Source: Brochothrix thermosphacta DSM 20171 = FSL F6-1036
GTDB taxonomy: Bacteria; Bacillota; Bacilli; Lactobacillales; Listeriaceae
Assembly (NCBI RefSeq): GCF_036884295.1
Contig: NZ_CP145608.1
Span: forward strand, 2,108,001 to 2,172,000
Length of the DNA: 64,000 nt
Direction of reading: 5' to 3'
Part shown: piece after piece, positions 37,077 through 45,198 of the stretch
Layout of the letters: each line of letters begins with the position of its first letter
How positions within the stretch are numbered: position 1 is the first letter of the stretch
Translations under genes and position numbers: made by a program
Notes under the pieces: model-generated
Databases searched by the model: none
The model's input: the letters and a program-made list of their open reading frames with translations, nothing else
What the model was told of the DNA's origin: nothing

Positions 37077-37609
37077 GACATCACCTCACTGACTTCTTCG
37101 ATTGCTTTTTCGAGTGAGAGTACCCGCCCACCAAAACCTTTTGTAAATTGTGTTGCAATCTTACATTCTGAAAAAAGGTAAACACTCGGATCACAACAAA
37201 AATGAGGTAAATTTGCACCGATTACAAAATTAGCTCGCTTTACATTAACTGTCGTATCCATTAAAAAATCTGTACCTAAAATCTGTTGTACCTCTTTAAT
37301 ATGCTTCTCTAAATATATGAGTGCACAATGAGCACAACAAGCTTTTTTTTCTACCCCAGATATCAAATGCAGTGTTATTCTTTGACGCTTACTTTGCGGT
37401 TGTTTATGACAAACAACACAACTATCTATCGGTAATAGCTTCGCACCACCACTAATTCTTATTAACTTACCTGTCGTTTCAAGGTATTGCAAATCGCGGT
37501 AGAGTGTCATTTCAGACATTTCATAAGCTCGACTAAACGCTTTTAAATCAAATAGACCTGTTGCGTCTAATTCATTTAATATGAGTTTGTGTCTTTCTTC
37601 CTTTAACAT
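37052..37609 (-). CDS. ycnK: YcnK-type copper-responsive repressor (DeoR HTH plus metal domain)
   Basis: 185 aa. N-terminal DeoR-type helix-turn-helix (about 1-58: EERHKLILNELDATG, MSEMTLYRDLQYLE). The rest is a NosL-like metal-sensing region with cysteine pairs: CVVCHKQ, ACCAHCALIYLEKH, HFCCDPS and a final CCKH. In B. subtilis YcnK represses ycnKJI when copper is sufficient. First gene of the operon. A perfect 13-bp inverted repeat upstream is the obvious operator candidate. Confidence 0.9.
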   Translation of the reverse strand: MLKEERHKLILNELDATGLFDLKAFSRAYEMSEMTLYRDLQYLETTGKLIRISGGAKLLPIDSCVVCHKQPQSKRQRITLHLISGVEKKACCAHCALIYLEKHIKEVQQILGTDFLMDTTVNVKRANFVIGANLPHFCCDPSVYLFSECKIATQFTKGFGGRVLSLEKAIEEVSEVMSCCKHTKK

Positions 37610-37635
37610 TTATTCACTCCCCTAAATCTAAAATC

Positions 37636-37684
37636 AGTATAGCATTTTACCTGTTATTATTTGTTGAATTTAACAAATAATAAC
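37636..37684 (-). promoter_or_regulatory. ycnKJI promoter with a 13-bp inverted-repeat operator candidate
   Basis: The minus strand has an extended -10 TGC-TATACT (TATACT at 37636-37641). Eleven bases upstream lies a perfect inverted repeat, GTTATTATTTGTT (37653-37665), GAATTT, AACAAATAATAAC (37672-37684), covering the -35 region, where no good -35 hexamer is seen. A repressor bound there would block RNA polymerase, so YcnK is the likely ligand. Inference from position and symmetry. Confidence 0.6.
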
Positions 37685-37834
37685 GCTTCCACTGAACATT
37701 TTTGTCTATTTTGTGACATTCTTTAAGTTTTCAATTGACAATTATTAAGCAAATTCTATTGAACAGTTATTTTCGCATAATTCCAAATACTATTATATAC
37801 TGATTGTATCATGATAGAAATGGGGTTTTATTTT

Positions 37835-38806
37835 ATGACAACATTTAATTGGGCGATAGTCGGACTAGGTGGTATTGCAGCTAACATGGCAGATACATTA
37901 CAAGCAAGGGATAATAAAATTTACGCTGTTGCTTCTAGATCCACAGCAAAGGCAGAAGCATTTGCAGAAAATTACACTGTCGAAAAAACTTATGGTTCTT
38001 ACTCAGAGGTTTTTGCAGATGAAAAAGTAGATATTGTATATATTGCTACACCACACAATAATCATTATGAATATATCATGGAAGCTTTACATCACAATAA
38101 GCATGTTTTATGTGAAAAAGCGATTACGGTTAACTCATCAGAACTCGAAGAAATTATTGCTTTAGCACAAGAAAAAAAATTATTTGTCTCTGAAGCGATG
38201 ACAATTTTCCATATGCCTCTTTTCAAAGAAATTAAACGCTTAATTAATGAGGGCATTTTAGGTGAAATGAAAATGATTCAAGCCTCTTTCGGTAGTTCTA
38301 AACCTTATGATGTTACAAGTCGTTTCTTTAATCCTGATTTAGCTGGCGGGGCATTATTGGATATTGGTACCTATGCAGTTTCATTTGCACGTTACTTCCT
38401 TAGTAGCCAACCACATCAAATTAAAACAACGATGAAACAATTTGAAACAGGTGTAGATGAACAATCGGGTATCTTACTGCAAAATAATGAGGGTGAGATT
38501 GCTGTCATCAATCTAAGCATACGTGCCAAAACACCAAAAACAGCCGTTCTTGGTGGGGATAAAGGTTACATAACTATTACAGACTATCCTAGAGCTGATA
38601 AAGCAACATTTATAAGCACTGCTGGAGAAACCACGCTGATTCAAGCAGGGAGTGGCGCCGATGCGATGCTTTATGAAGTTGAAGATTTTGAAAAACTCCT
38701 GCTCGGAAATCTTGAAAACACATTACCTTTAAGCAAAGACGTGTTGGATATTTTAACAGATGTTCGTGAACAATGGGGCTTAGTTTACTCGTTTGAAAAA
38801 AAATAA
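37835..38806 (+). CDS. Gfo/Idh/MocA family NAD(P)-dependent oxidoreductase
   Basis: 323 aa. Rossmann dinucleotide-binding N terminus (WAIVGLGGIAANMADTL), then IVYIATPHNNHYEYIMEALHHNKHVLCEKAIT. The usual EKP reads EKA here; the Lys, which is the catalytic residue, is kept. The C-terminal Gfo/Idh domain contains GGALLDIGTYAVSFARYFL with the conserved Asp. Substrates of the family are sugars, inositols or dihydrodiols, not predictable here. I start at the ATG at 37835, 10 nt after GAAATGGGG; an upstream in-frame ATG (37811) has no RBS. Divergent from ycnK. A strong terminator follows. Confidence 0.87.
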   Translation: MTTFNWAIVGLGGIAANMADTLQARDNKIYAVASRSTAKAEAFAENYTVEKTYGSYSEVFADEKVDIVYIATPHNNHYEYIMEALHHNKHVLCEKAITVNSSELEEIIALAQEKKLFVSEAMTIFHMPLFKEIKRLINEGILGEMKMIQASFGSSKPYDVTSRFFNPDLAGGALLDIGTYAVSFARYFLSSQPHQIKTTMKQFETGVDEQSGILLQNNEGEIAVINLSIRAKTPKTAVLGGDKGYITITDYPRADKATFISTAGETTLIQAGSGADAMLYEVEDFEKLLLGNLENTLPLSKDVLDILTDVREQWGLVYSFEKK

Positions 38807-38807
38807 C

Positions 38808-38848
38808 AAAAAAGAAGGTTCCTCAATAGAGAGGAACCTTCTTTTTAT
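38808..38848. terminator. Bidirectional terminator between the oxidoreductase and the DUF2187 gene
   Basis: 13-bp stem AAGAAGGTTCCTC/GAGGAACCTTCTT with a 6-nt loop; TTTTTA on the plus side and TTTTTTTG on the minus side. Serves both convergent genes. Confidence 0.85.
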
Positions 38849-38864
38849 ACAAGAGGAGGCAGAA

Positions 38865-39077
38865 TTATTTTTTTATGACTTTATAATTTTTAAAGTTTAC
38901 GACTGTTGTCGGATTAGCTTTTACTTCTTCAATTGCCGACTCTCTCTTTGTAATCGTTAGAACTGCAGAGTTAGTTAAGAATTTTAAAATAATACCTTCT
39001 CCAGACATATCTACTCGTTTAAACTTTACCAAGTCTCCTACTTCTCCAACTGGTACAATCTCTTTTTTTTCTGACAA
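38865..39077 (-). CDS. YkvS-like small protein (DUF2187)
   Basis: 70 aa, predicted small beta-barrel of KOW/Tudor-like character: VGEVGDLVKFKRVDMSGEGIILKFLTNSAVLTI. It matches the DUF2187/YkvS group of Bacilli, whose role is unknown. The start is TTG at 39077, 8 nt after AAGGGAC; no ATG is available. Single gene, divergent from the cold-shock gene. Confidence 0.75.
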   Translation of the reverse strand: MSEKKEIVPVGEVGDLVKFKRVDMSGEGIILKFLTNSAVLTITKRESAIEEVKANPTTVVNFKNYKVIKK

Positions 39078-39127
39078 ATCAAATCAGTCCCTTCATAATA
39101 TAAGAATAACATATATTTGATTTTGTT

Positions 39128-39156
39128 TTGCTATTATTGTTTCAACGTGTTATGAT
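39128..39156 (+). promoter_or_regulatory. Promoter of the cold-shock protein gene
   Basis: -35 TTGCTA (39128-39133), 17-nt spacer, -10 TATGAT (39151-39156). The predicted start near 39163 leaves a 5' leader of about 100 nt, as usual for csp mRNAs. A small hairpin TGCAC-TTA-GTGCA (about 39233-39245) ends just before the RBS. Confidence 0.6.
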
Positions 39157-39262
39157 TAACATGTGCTTTTGTAAGGTAAAGAAATGAATTTCAAACTTCT
39201 TTTTATGCCTAAAACAAGACTACAACTATTTGCACTTAGTGCATAACTGGAGGTTTTTTATA

Positions 39263-39463
39263 ATGGAAACAGGTAAAGTAAAATGGTTTAACTCAGAAAA
39301 AGGTTTTGGTTTTATCGAACGCGAAAACGGCGACGATGTATTTGTACATTTCTCAGCTATCCAATCTGAAGGATTCAAAACTTTAGAAGAAGGCCAAGCT
39401 GTTACTTTTGAAGTAGAAGATGGTCAACGTGGACCTCAAGCTGCTAACGTTGATAAAGCGTAA
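39263..39463 (+). CDS. Cold-shock protein (CspA family)
   Basis: 66 aa, one OB-fold cold-shock domain: [21 protein letters not shown] with RNP1 (KGFGFI) and RNP2 (DVFVHFSAI), ending [12 protein letters not shown]. Binds single-stranded RNA and DNA and acts as an RNA chaperone. I start at the ATG at 39263, 9 nt after CTGGAGG; an upstream extension to 39230 has no RBS and does not fit the family. Full length. Followed by an intrinsic terminator and then a putative small RNA. Confidence 0.96.
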   Translation: METGKVKWFNSEKGFGFIERENGDDVFVHFSAIQSEGFKTLEEGQAVTFEVEDGQRGPQAANVDKA

Positions 39464-39477
39464 GTAACTTAATGAAA

Positions 39478-39506
39478 GAGTCACCTTCGGGTGGCTCTTT
39501 TTTCAT
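39478..39506 (+). terminator. Terminator of the cold-shock gene
   Basis: Stem GAGTCACC/GGTGGCTC with a TTCG loop, then TTTTTTCATTT. Confidence 0.85.
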
Positions 39507-39537
39507 TTAAAACACTATATACAAGGTGTTTTTTTTA

Positions 39538-39662
39538 TGCTATACTTAATACTTGCGATGAGCCTTTTGCAGCGTGAACATTCCGCTGCGCAGTGTGAAA
39601 TAGTCACTGCATTATCCCCCTAACATCTTTGCTTTGTGGAAAGCAGTTAGGGGGATTTTTAT
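39538..39662 (+). ncRNA. Putative small RNA with twin hairpins and its own promoter and terminator
   Basis: No ORF fits here. An extended -10 TGC-TATACT (TATACT 39541-39546) would start RNA near 39553. Two adjoining hairpins follow: GCAGCG-9-CGCTGC (39569-39589) and GCAGTG-9-CACTGC (39590-39610). Both 9-nt loops start TGAA. The 3' end is an 11-bp stem ATCCCCCTAAC/GTTAGGGGGAT (39614-39624, 39646-39656) with an inner 6-bp stem TGCTTT/AAAGCA and a TTTTTAT tail. A free C-rich ATCCCCC strand could pair with Shine-Dalgarno sequences. I do not recognise the family. An alternative is an untranslated leader of fbp, but fbp has its own promoter. Confidence 0.55.
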
Positions 39663-39833
39663 ATGCTAAAAATGTGCTATAACTTTTAAAAAATTCCGAA
39701 ATTGAAAATCTTTTGATGTCATTGGACTACTCTACTAAAAATAAAAAAATACCCAATTAACAGATAAAAATCAATTCTTATCCATTAGTGGTCTACTCCA
39801 ATGTGTTTATTTTGTTTTTTCAAACAATTTTTC

Positions 39834-39862
39834 TTGCAACCCTGCCCTTTTTTTCCTAGAAT
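39834..39862 (+). promoter_or_regulatory. Promoter of fbp
   Basis: -35 TTGCAA (39834-39839), 17-nt spacer, -10 TAGAAT (39857-39862). About 45 nt of leader before the TTG start. The stretch 39663-39833 is AT-rich without a visible gene. Confidence 0.6.
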
Positions 39863-39912
39863 GAATCTATCGTACACGTTTTTACAATACTATAGAAGGA
39901 GGTCTTTCTCCA

Positions 39913-41883
39913 TTGTCAAAAGGACAAGAAAAGTATTTGAATTTGTTATCAAAACAATATAAAAACAAAGCAGAAACAATTACAGAGATTATTAATCTTG
40001 AGGCCATCCTTAATTTACCAAAAGGAACAGAGCATTTTTTAAGCGATCTTCATGGTGAGTATGATGCCTTCGAACAAGTTTTTCGTAATGGATCGGGTGT
40101 CATTAAACGAAAAATCCATCATTTATTTAACGATCGTCTCACTTCAAAGGAAATTAATACTTTGGCAACTTTAATTTATTATCCTCGACCAAAAATGAGT
40201 CTGATTTTACGAGAACTAAATGATACAGAAAAAAACGAATGGTATCGTCTTACTATATTACGATTAATAGAACTAACAAATTTTGTTTCTTCTAAATATA
40301 CACGGTCAAAAGTTCGTAAACAGATGCCAAGTGATTTTATCTATATTATCGAAGAATTACTCTATCAAAATAACGCTCAAATAGAAAAAGACGACTACTA
40401 TAATGAAATTATAACAAGCCTCATTCATTTAAACGCTGCTCAAGACCTCATACACGCGTTTTCTAAACTTATAAGACGTTTAGTTGTTGATCACCTACAT
40501 ATCGTTGGTGACGTCTTTGACCGTGGTCCTGCACCAGATAAAATAATTGGTCGACTCAAAGAAAATCATTCACTTGATTTTCAATGGGGAAATCACGATA
40601 TGATTTGGATGGGAGCTGCTAGTGGATCCGCAGTCTGTTTAGCAAATGTTTTACGTATATCAGCACGCTACCTCAATCTAGATACAGTAGAAGAAAGTTA
40701 CGGCATTTCTTTACGCTCACTCGCTATTTTTGCTGATGAAGTATACGCTAACGATCCCGCAACTGCTTTTCAACCTAAAACTCAAGAGCATGCGGAGGAA
40801 ACAACAACCGAATTACAACAAATAGCGCGTATGCATAAAGCAATCGCTATTATTCAATTCAAATTGGAAGGGGAAATCATACAGCGCCATCCTGAATTTA
40901 ATATGGAAAATAGACGTCTCCTTGATAAAATTGATTATGCTGCTGGCACTATTAGTATCGCAGGGAAAGATTATTTACTTACCGATACCCATTTCCCTAC
41001 TATCAACCCAAAATCTCCTTATACGCTCACTCCAGAAGAATCTGAAGTTATTCATCGACTCGTCTCTGGATTTGTCAACTCGGAGAAATTACAAGAGCAC
41101 GTCGCCTTCCTCTATTCAAAAGGCAGTATGTACCTGCGTTATAATGGCAATTTAATTTATCATGGTTGTATTCCTCTAGATGATGATGGTTCGTTTGAAA
41201 AGTTATTGATTGCTGGCAAAACATATAGCGGACGATCACTCTTAGATCAATTTGATCGTTTTGCTCGTGAAGCTTACTCACAACCTGATGGAAGTGAAAT
41301 TAAAAAGAATGCTTTAGATTATGTCTGGTATTTATGGACCGGTGAAACGTCGCCTTTATTCGGGAAAAAAGCAATGACTACATTCGAACGCTATTTTATC
41401 GAGGATAAAACGACACACTATGAAAAAAAGAATGCTTATTATCAACTGCGTAATAATGTCTCAACAGTCGATAAAATCTTAGTAGAGTTCGATTTAAATC
41501 CAGATATAGGTCATATCGTTAATGGCCACACACCCATCAAAGAAGGAAAAGGCGAGACACCTATCAAAGCTGATGGAAAGATGTTAGTAATAGATGGTGG
41601 CTTTTCTAAAGCTTATCATAACGTCACTAGCATCGCGGGCTATACACTCATCTATAATGCTTATGGACTTCAACTTGTCAGACATCAGCCATTCACGTCT
41701 ACTGAGGATGCTATTTCAAATGAAACTGATATTGTTTCAACTCGTCGTATCATCGAAACAGAAACCTCACGAAAAATGGTAAAAGACACAGATATCGGTT
41801 TCAAACTTACAGCCCAAATAACTGATTTAAAAGCATTATTACTTGCTTACCGCAGTGGTATTATAAAAGAGAAAAACGTTTAA
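39913..41883 (+). CDS. fbp: Class III fructose-1,6-bisphosphatase
   Basis: 656 aa. Hydrolyses fructose-1,6-bisphosphate to fructose-6-phosphate in gluconeogenesis. It is a calcineurin-like metallophosphatase with [44 protein letters not shown] and, late in the protein, [24 protein letters not shown]. These supply the Asp, His and Asn metal ligands. Length fits the Firmicute Fbp of about 640-670 aa. The start is TTG at 39913, 11 nt after AAGGAGG. Single gene with its own promoter and a strong terminator. Distinct from class I (Fbp) and class II (GlpX) enzymes. Confidence 0.95.
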   Translation: MSKGQEKYLNLLSKQYKNKAETITEIINLEAILNLPKGTEHFLSDLHGEYDAFEQVFRNGSGVIKRKIHHLFNDRLTSKEINTLATLIYYPRPKMSLILRELNDTEKNEWYRLTILRLIELTNFVSSKYTRSKVRKQMPSDFIYIIEELLYQNNAQIEKDDYYNEIITSLIHLNAAQDLIHAFSKLIRRLVVDHLHIVGDVFDRGPAPDKIIGRLKENHSLDFQWGNHDMIWMGAASGSAVCLANVLRISARYLNLDTVEESYGISLRSLAIFADEVYANDPATAFQPKTQEHAEETTTELQQIARMHKAIAIIQFKLEGEIIQRHPEFNMENRRLLDKIDYAAGTISIAGKDYLLTDTHFPTINPKSPYTLTPEESEVIHRLVSGFVNSEKLQEHVAFLYSKGSMYLRYNGNLIYHGCIPLDDDGSFEKLLIAGKTYSGRSLLDQFDRFAREAYSQPDGSEIKKNALDYVWYLWTGETSPLFGKKAMTTFERYFIEDKTTHYEKKNAYYQLRNNVSTVDKILVEFDLNPDIGHIVNGHTPIKEGKGETPIKADGKMLVIDGGFSKAYHNVTSIAGYTLIYNAYGLQLVRHQPFTSTEDAISNETDIVSTRRIIETETSRKMVKDTDIGFKLTAQITDLKALLLAYRSGIIKEKNV

Positions 41884-41938
41884 TATAAAAAGAAACCTCT
41901 AAAAAACTATATGTTTTTTAGAGGTTTCTTTTTATTAA
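41883..41938. terminator. Bidirectional terminator between fbp and the DUF3899 gene
   Basis: Very long stem AAAAAGAAACCTCTAAAAAAC pairing with GTTTTTTAGAGGTTTCTTTTT-type sequence around a short loop. T runs on both sides serve both convergent genes. Confidence 0.9.
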
Positions 41939-41945
41939 GAGCAGT

Positions 41946-42296
41946 TTAATAGAAAATAACGAGGAATAAAATATTCACAACAATATAAATACCACCGACA
42001 ATTAATAAATGGTGATACTTAACCGCTACTAGTTCAGAAAGCATTCCGGCCTCTCTGATTTCTTCTGCGGATCGTCTGTTGGGCCCAAAATTGAATAACA
42101 TACGCATTGATGAATGAAAGATATCAAAAAAGCCTCCACGAACAACCCAAATCAATAACCCTAATAACAACAAGACTAATCCAACGATGAAACTGACATC
42201 CATAAAATGCTCAATTGTCCAACCTGGTTCCTTAAAAGTAACAAAGCCACTTATTACTAAAAAACTGACAATTACATAAATCCCTAACTTTTTCAA
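41946..42296 (-). CDS. DUF3899 family membrane protein
   Basis: 116 aa with three membrane helices (about 5-20, 33-55 and 95-115). The loop FDIFHSSMRMLFNFGPNRRSAEEIREAG is basic and probably cytoplasmic. Matches the small DUF3899 family of Bacilli; function unknown. The start is TTG at 42296, 9 nt after GAGAGG. The minus-strand promoter at 42332-42360 lies about 35 bp upstream. Single gene. Confidence 0.75.
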   Translation of the reverse strand: MKKLGIYVIVSFLVISGFVTFKEPGWTIEHFMDVSFIVGLVLLLLGLLIWVVRGGFFDIFHSSMRMLFNFGPNRRSAEEIREAGMLSELVAVKYHHLLIVGGIYIVVNILFLVIFY

Positions 42297-42331
42297 TATG
42301 AATATCCTCTCTTACTTTATCTTTTTCTTTA

Positions 42332-42360
42332 TTATAGCTTATTTAAGTTCAATTACCAAA
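42332..42360 (-). promoter_or_regulatory. Promoter of the DUF3899 gene
   Basis: Minus strand -35 TTGGTA (42355-42360), 17-nt spacer, -10 TATAAT (42332-42337). Confidence 0.6.
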
Positions 42361-42420
42361 CAACTATTACCTGGGAAATAAAAGTACTTCCTTTAAAGAA
42401 ACCTTAAAGATGCCTAGTAT

Positions 42421-42530
42421 TTGTCACTATTTTTTAAAGACCGCTATAATGTGTTTCCCTTAAAATTCAGCTGAATTCCCTCTTCGCATATACTAATTTA
42501 TGTAAATTAAGTTTATTTTTTTCTTTACTA
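42421..42530 (+). ncRNA. Putative small RNA with UCCCU motifs upstream of the opp terminator
   Basis: A plus-strand promoter, TTGTCA (42421-42426), 18 nt, TATAAT (42445-42450), drives no ORF. The RNA would start about 42457 and contain two CCCT motifs (one near its 5' end, one at 42478-42481) flanking the palindrome AATTCAGCTGAATT. It would end at a hairpin CTAATTTA-TG-TAAATTAAG (one bulged A, 42493-42511) followed by TTTATTTTTTTCTTT. About 70 nt. UCCC-bearing small RNAs in Listeria (LhrC) act on SD regions of oppA and others; that parallel is only suggestive. Alternatively chance AT-rich sequence. Confidence 0.35.
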
Positions 42531-42604
42531 GTATCTATTTTTATCATTACCTCACTTACTTCTTCTAAGATTGTTGCTCCTAATATTTATTTTCAAGTAT
42601 CACC

Positions 42605-42644
42605 AAAAAAAGCCTTTACGTTAAATAACGTAAAGGCTTTTCCA
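42605..42644 (-). terminator. Terminator at the end of the opp operon
   Basis: 16-bp stem AAAAGCCTTTACGTTA/TAACGTAAAGGCTTTT with an AA loop, T run TTTTTTTGG on the minus strand. It follows oppA1. Confidence 0.9.
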
Positions 42645-42656
42645 GTTGAGTAATTG

Positions 42657-44330
42657 CTATTTAATGTAAGCTGCTTTTAAGCTGTAATCAGAACCAAAGT
42701 TATGACGGTACATATCTTTGATTGCTGGGTTTTGAAGAATTGATAATGAACGTTGGTAAATTGGTGCGATTGCTGCATCTTGATTAATCAAGATATCTTG
42801 CGCTTTGATGAAGTTTTCCCAACGTTTTTGTGGGTCAGCTGCATCTGTTGTTTTGTTAGCATTAATCAATGCATCGTACTCTTTATTAGAGTAGTTAATG
42901 TTTGCATTAGATCCACCAGTTACATAAAGATCTAAGAATGTCATTGGATCTTGGTAATCTGCACCCCAACCAGATAATTCCATATCAAAGTTAGATTTAC
43001 TATCTAAATCAACACGGTTGTTAAATGGTACGTTTTTAAGACTAAGTGTCAATCCTGGAAGATTTTTTTCTAATTGATCTTTCATATACTGTGAAGAAGA
43101 TTTTGCGTTATCAGTATCGTCACTTAATAACTCAATTGTTACTTTATCACCAATTTCTTTTTGAGCTTCTTTCCACTCTTTTTGTGCAGCTTCAACATCA
43201 TACGTTAAGTATTTGTTTGCTGCTGCTGCTGATTTCGTGAAATCTTCACCAGTTTTTGGATTTGCTGCAAGGCCTTCAGGTACTTGTTGATCTACTGCTA
43301 CAGAGCCGTTAGCTAAGATTTGTTTAGCGTAAGCTTCTTTGTTAAATGCTTGAGCAATTGCTTTACGAGCATGTTCGTTAGCTAATGGCGTTTCTTTGCC
43401 ATCACGTTTTTGGTTGAATTTAAGGTAGAATACTGATGCTTGTGGCACACTGATTCTATTTTTATCTTTTGCATATTGTTTAGCATATTCTGCAGATAAG
43501 TTTACAGCGTCAGCTTCGCCTTTAGTGTATAAGTTAATACCTGTTGAAGGTTGTTTAACAACGTTAATTTTAGCATTTTTCAACTTAACATCTTTAGCGC
43601 CCCAGTATTTATCATTTTTTACATATTCCCAAGTATCGCCATTACCATCCCAGTCTTTCAATGTGAAAGGACCGTTATAGATTAAGTTTTCACTTGTTTT
43701 AGCGTAGTTTTTACCTTGTTCTTTAACAAACTTTTCATTTTGTGGTTTGAAAGTTACAAATGCAAATAATGATTTGATGTAAGTAATCGGACGTTCTAAT
43801 TGAACTTCAAGTGTTTTATCATCTACAGCTTTAACACCTAATGTATCAACGCCTTTTTTCTTAGTCATAATGTCAGAAGCATTTTCAATTACACCATCAA
43901 ACATGTATGCGTATTGAGCACCCGTGTCTGGATTAACAGCTTTGCGCCATGCAAACACAAAATCGTTTGCAGTTACATCGTCACCGTTAGACCATTTAGC
44001 ATCATCACGTAGTTTGAATGTATATGTTTTATTGTCTTTGCTGATAGTTGGTTCTTCAGCAGCAACACCTAATTCAAATTTATCATCTTTACCTAATGAA
44101 TAAAGACCTTCAATTACTTGATCCATTGCTGTTCCAGATACAACATCTGTTGACATTACTGTATCCATTGTTGCAATTTGTGCTGACTCAAGCAAGTTAA
44201 TAGTTTGCTCTTTATCTTTTTTGGCTGAATCTTTAGAATCGCTTGATGAGTTACCTCCACCACACGCAGCCAACACTAGACCAACGATTAATACGATTGC
44301 CATTACGGCAGATACTTTCAATTTCTTCAT
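42657..44330 (-). CDS. oppA: Oligopeptide ABC transporter substrate-binding lipoprotein OppA, copy 1
   Basis: 557 aa lipoprotein. Signal peptide with lipobox LAAC in LVLAACGGGNSSS, then a Ser/Asp/Lys-rich linker and a family-5 solute-binding domain (NLLESAQIATMDTVMSTDVVSG, TYTFKLRDDAKWSNGDDVTANDFVFAWRK). It captures peptides at the outer face for OppBCDF. I start at the ATG at 44330, 9 nt after GGGGAGG; a TTG two codons upstream is too close to the RBS. It is a close paralogue of oppA2 next door; long stretches are identical, including the last 60 or so residues. The 870-bp gap to oppA2 contains terminators, so it may have its own promoter. Confidence 0.95.
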   Translation of the reverse strand: MKKLKVSAVMAIVLIVGLVLAACGGGNSSSDSKDSAKKDKEQTINLLESAQIATMDTVMSTDVVSGTAMDQVIEGLYSLGKDDKFELGVAAEEPTISKDNKTYTFKLRDDAKWSNGDDVTANDFVFAWRKAVNPDTGAQYAYMFDGVIENASDIMTKKKGVDTLGVKAVDDKTLEVQLERPITYIKSLFAFVTFKPQNEKFVKEQGKNYAKTSENLIYNGPFTLKDWDGNGDTWEYVKNDKYWGAKDVKLKNAKINVVKQPSTGINLYTKGEADAVNLSAEYAKQYAKDKNRISVPQASVFYLKFNQKRDGKETPLANEHARKAIAQAFNKEAYAKQILANGSVAVDQQVPEGLAANPKTGEDFTKSAAAANKYLTYDVEAAQKEWKEAQKEIGDKVTIELLSDDTDNAKSSSQYMKDQLEKNLPGLTLSLKNVPFNNRVDLDSKSNFDMELSGWGADYQDPMTFLDLYVTGGSNANINYSNKEYDALINANKTTDAADPQKRWENFIKAQDILINQDAAIAPIYQRSLSILQNPAIKDMYRHNFGSDYSLKAAYIK

Positions 44331-44408
44331 AAACAAATTCCTCCCCTAAAATAAGTTTTGAACCACAATACCATGCACTACTTAGATATGAACTGTTGTC
44401 TACAAACT

Positions 44409-44492
44409 ATTGTATCACAAGTTGATTAATTAATCATAAAATTCTGACATTTATATGAAATAAATGTAACTTTTCTGACAATTATAATGTCA
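44409..44492 (-). promoter_or_regulatory. Candidate oppA1 promoter region with palindromes
   Basis: On the minus strand TACAAT (44409-44414) could be a -10, with a poor -35 ATGATT (44432-44437). The perfect 14-bp palindrome TGATTAATTAATCA (44423-44436) covers its spacer and -35. Further upstream is an inverted repeat ACATTTAT-ATGAA-ATAAATGT (44447-44467) nested in TGACATT...AATGTCA (44445-44492). They could be operator sites for separate control of oppA1. The rest of 44493-44838 is AT-rich, with no gene seen. Confidence 0.3.
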
Positions 44493-44831
44493 CAAACCCC
44501 TAACCCCATGCTATCATTGGTTTTATCTGCATCTAATAACTGTTGTTTTTTGTAATTATTTTTTGTAAGTAGCTTTTTCATCCTTTAAAAAAGGTAGTTT
44601 AAGGGTATATATCGTTTAAATATTCTTTCTTCTTTAAAATTATCAGTAAATAGAATTGAAAATAATAATAATTAAAATGGAATTATTCAATATTTTTAGC
44701 ACAAAAAATATAAGTAGTTTTGAGTTGTAAGAATTTCCATCTATTTTTTATGATATGTGTCTTTGTTATCAAAAAAATCGTTATACCAAATAGTAAAAGA
44801 ATGGTTATCTAAATATTAAACGTTTTTCATA

Positions 44832-44866
44832 TAAAAATAAAACAGCCACACATATATGTGGCTGCT
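44832..44866 (-). terminator. Distal terminator after oppA2
   Basis: Minus strand stem CAGCCACA/TGTGGCTG (44843-44864) followed by TTTTATTTTTATATG. Second of two identical hairpins. Confidence 0.7.
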
Positions 44867-45195
44867 TTAAAGTAAGGATTGGTACTCAATTGCTCTATGG
44901 ATTGGTACTCAATTGCTCTAAGGATTGGTACTCGCTTTCGCTCCGTCCCATACTGTCCTTGTATGCTCATTTCTTCGCAACAATTTCAGCACCCATACTA
45001 TCCTCGTATGCTCATTTCTTCGCAACAATTTCAGCACCCATACTATCCTCGTAAGCGAATAAATTCGCAACGACTTTAACAAAAAACAGCCACACATATA
45101 TGTGGCTGCTTTAAAGTAAGGATTGGTACTCAATTGCTTACGCAATCACCGTCCCATACTATCCTCGTAAGCGAATAAATTCGCAACGATGATAG
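44839..45195. repeat. Nested repeat array between the oppA paralogues
   Basis: Two identical 54-bp segments (44841-44894 and 45085-45138) each hold the hairpin CAGCCACA/TGTGGCTG. Each is followed by 23-bp units starting GGATTGGTACTC (44876, 44899, 44922; and 45120). Then come 45-bp units starting CCCATACT (44947, 44992, 45037; and 45153). So a module of terminator, 23-mer and 45-mer occurs twice, with both units expanded to three in the left copy. Unit ends carry small hairpins such as GCGAA-TAAA-TTCGC. Read leftwards the array follows oppA2. No protein is supported. Confidence 0.85.
45078..45108 (-). terminator. Proximal terminator after oppA2
   Basis: Same stem CAGCCACA/TGTGGCTG (45087-45108) with the minus-strand tail TTTTTTGTT. 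It lies 90 bp after the oppA2 stop. Confidence 0.75.
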
Positions 45196-45198
45196 TAA

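Noticed and set aside
44879-45145. Short frames on both strands (66 and 75 codons) through the oppA repeat array, encoding a repeated peptide such as RIVWVLKLLRRNEHT
   Set aside because: Open only because the repeat unit is 45 bp (15 codons); no SD for the TTG start on the minus strand, and the region lies in the oppA2 3' UTR.
44841-45195. CRISPR array
   Set aside because: Units are contiguous 45-bp and 23-bp repeats without unique spacers, and no cas genes are present.
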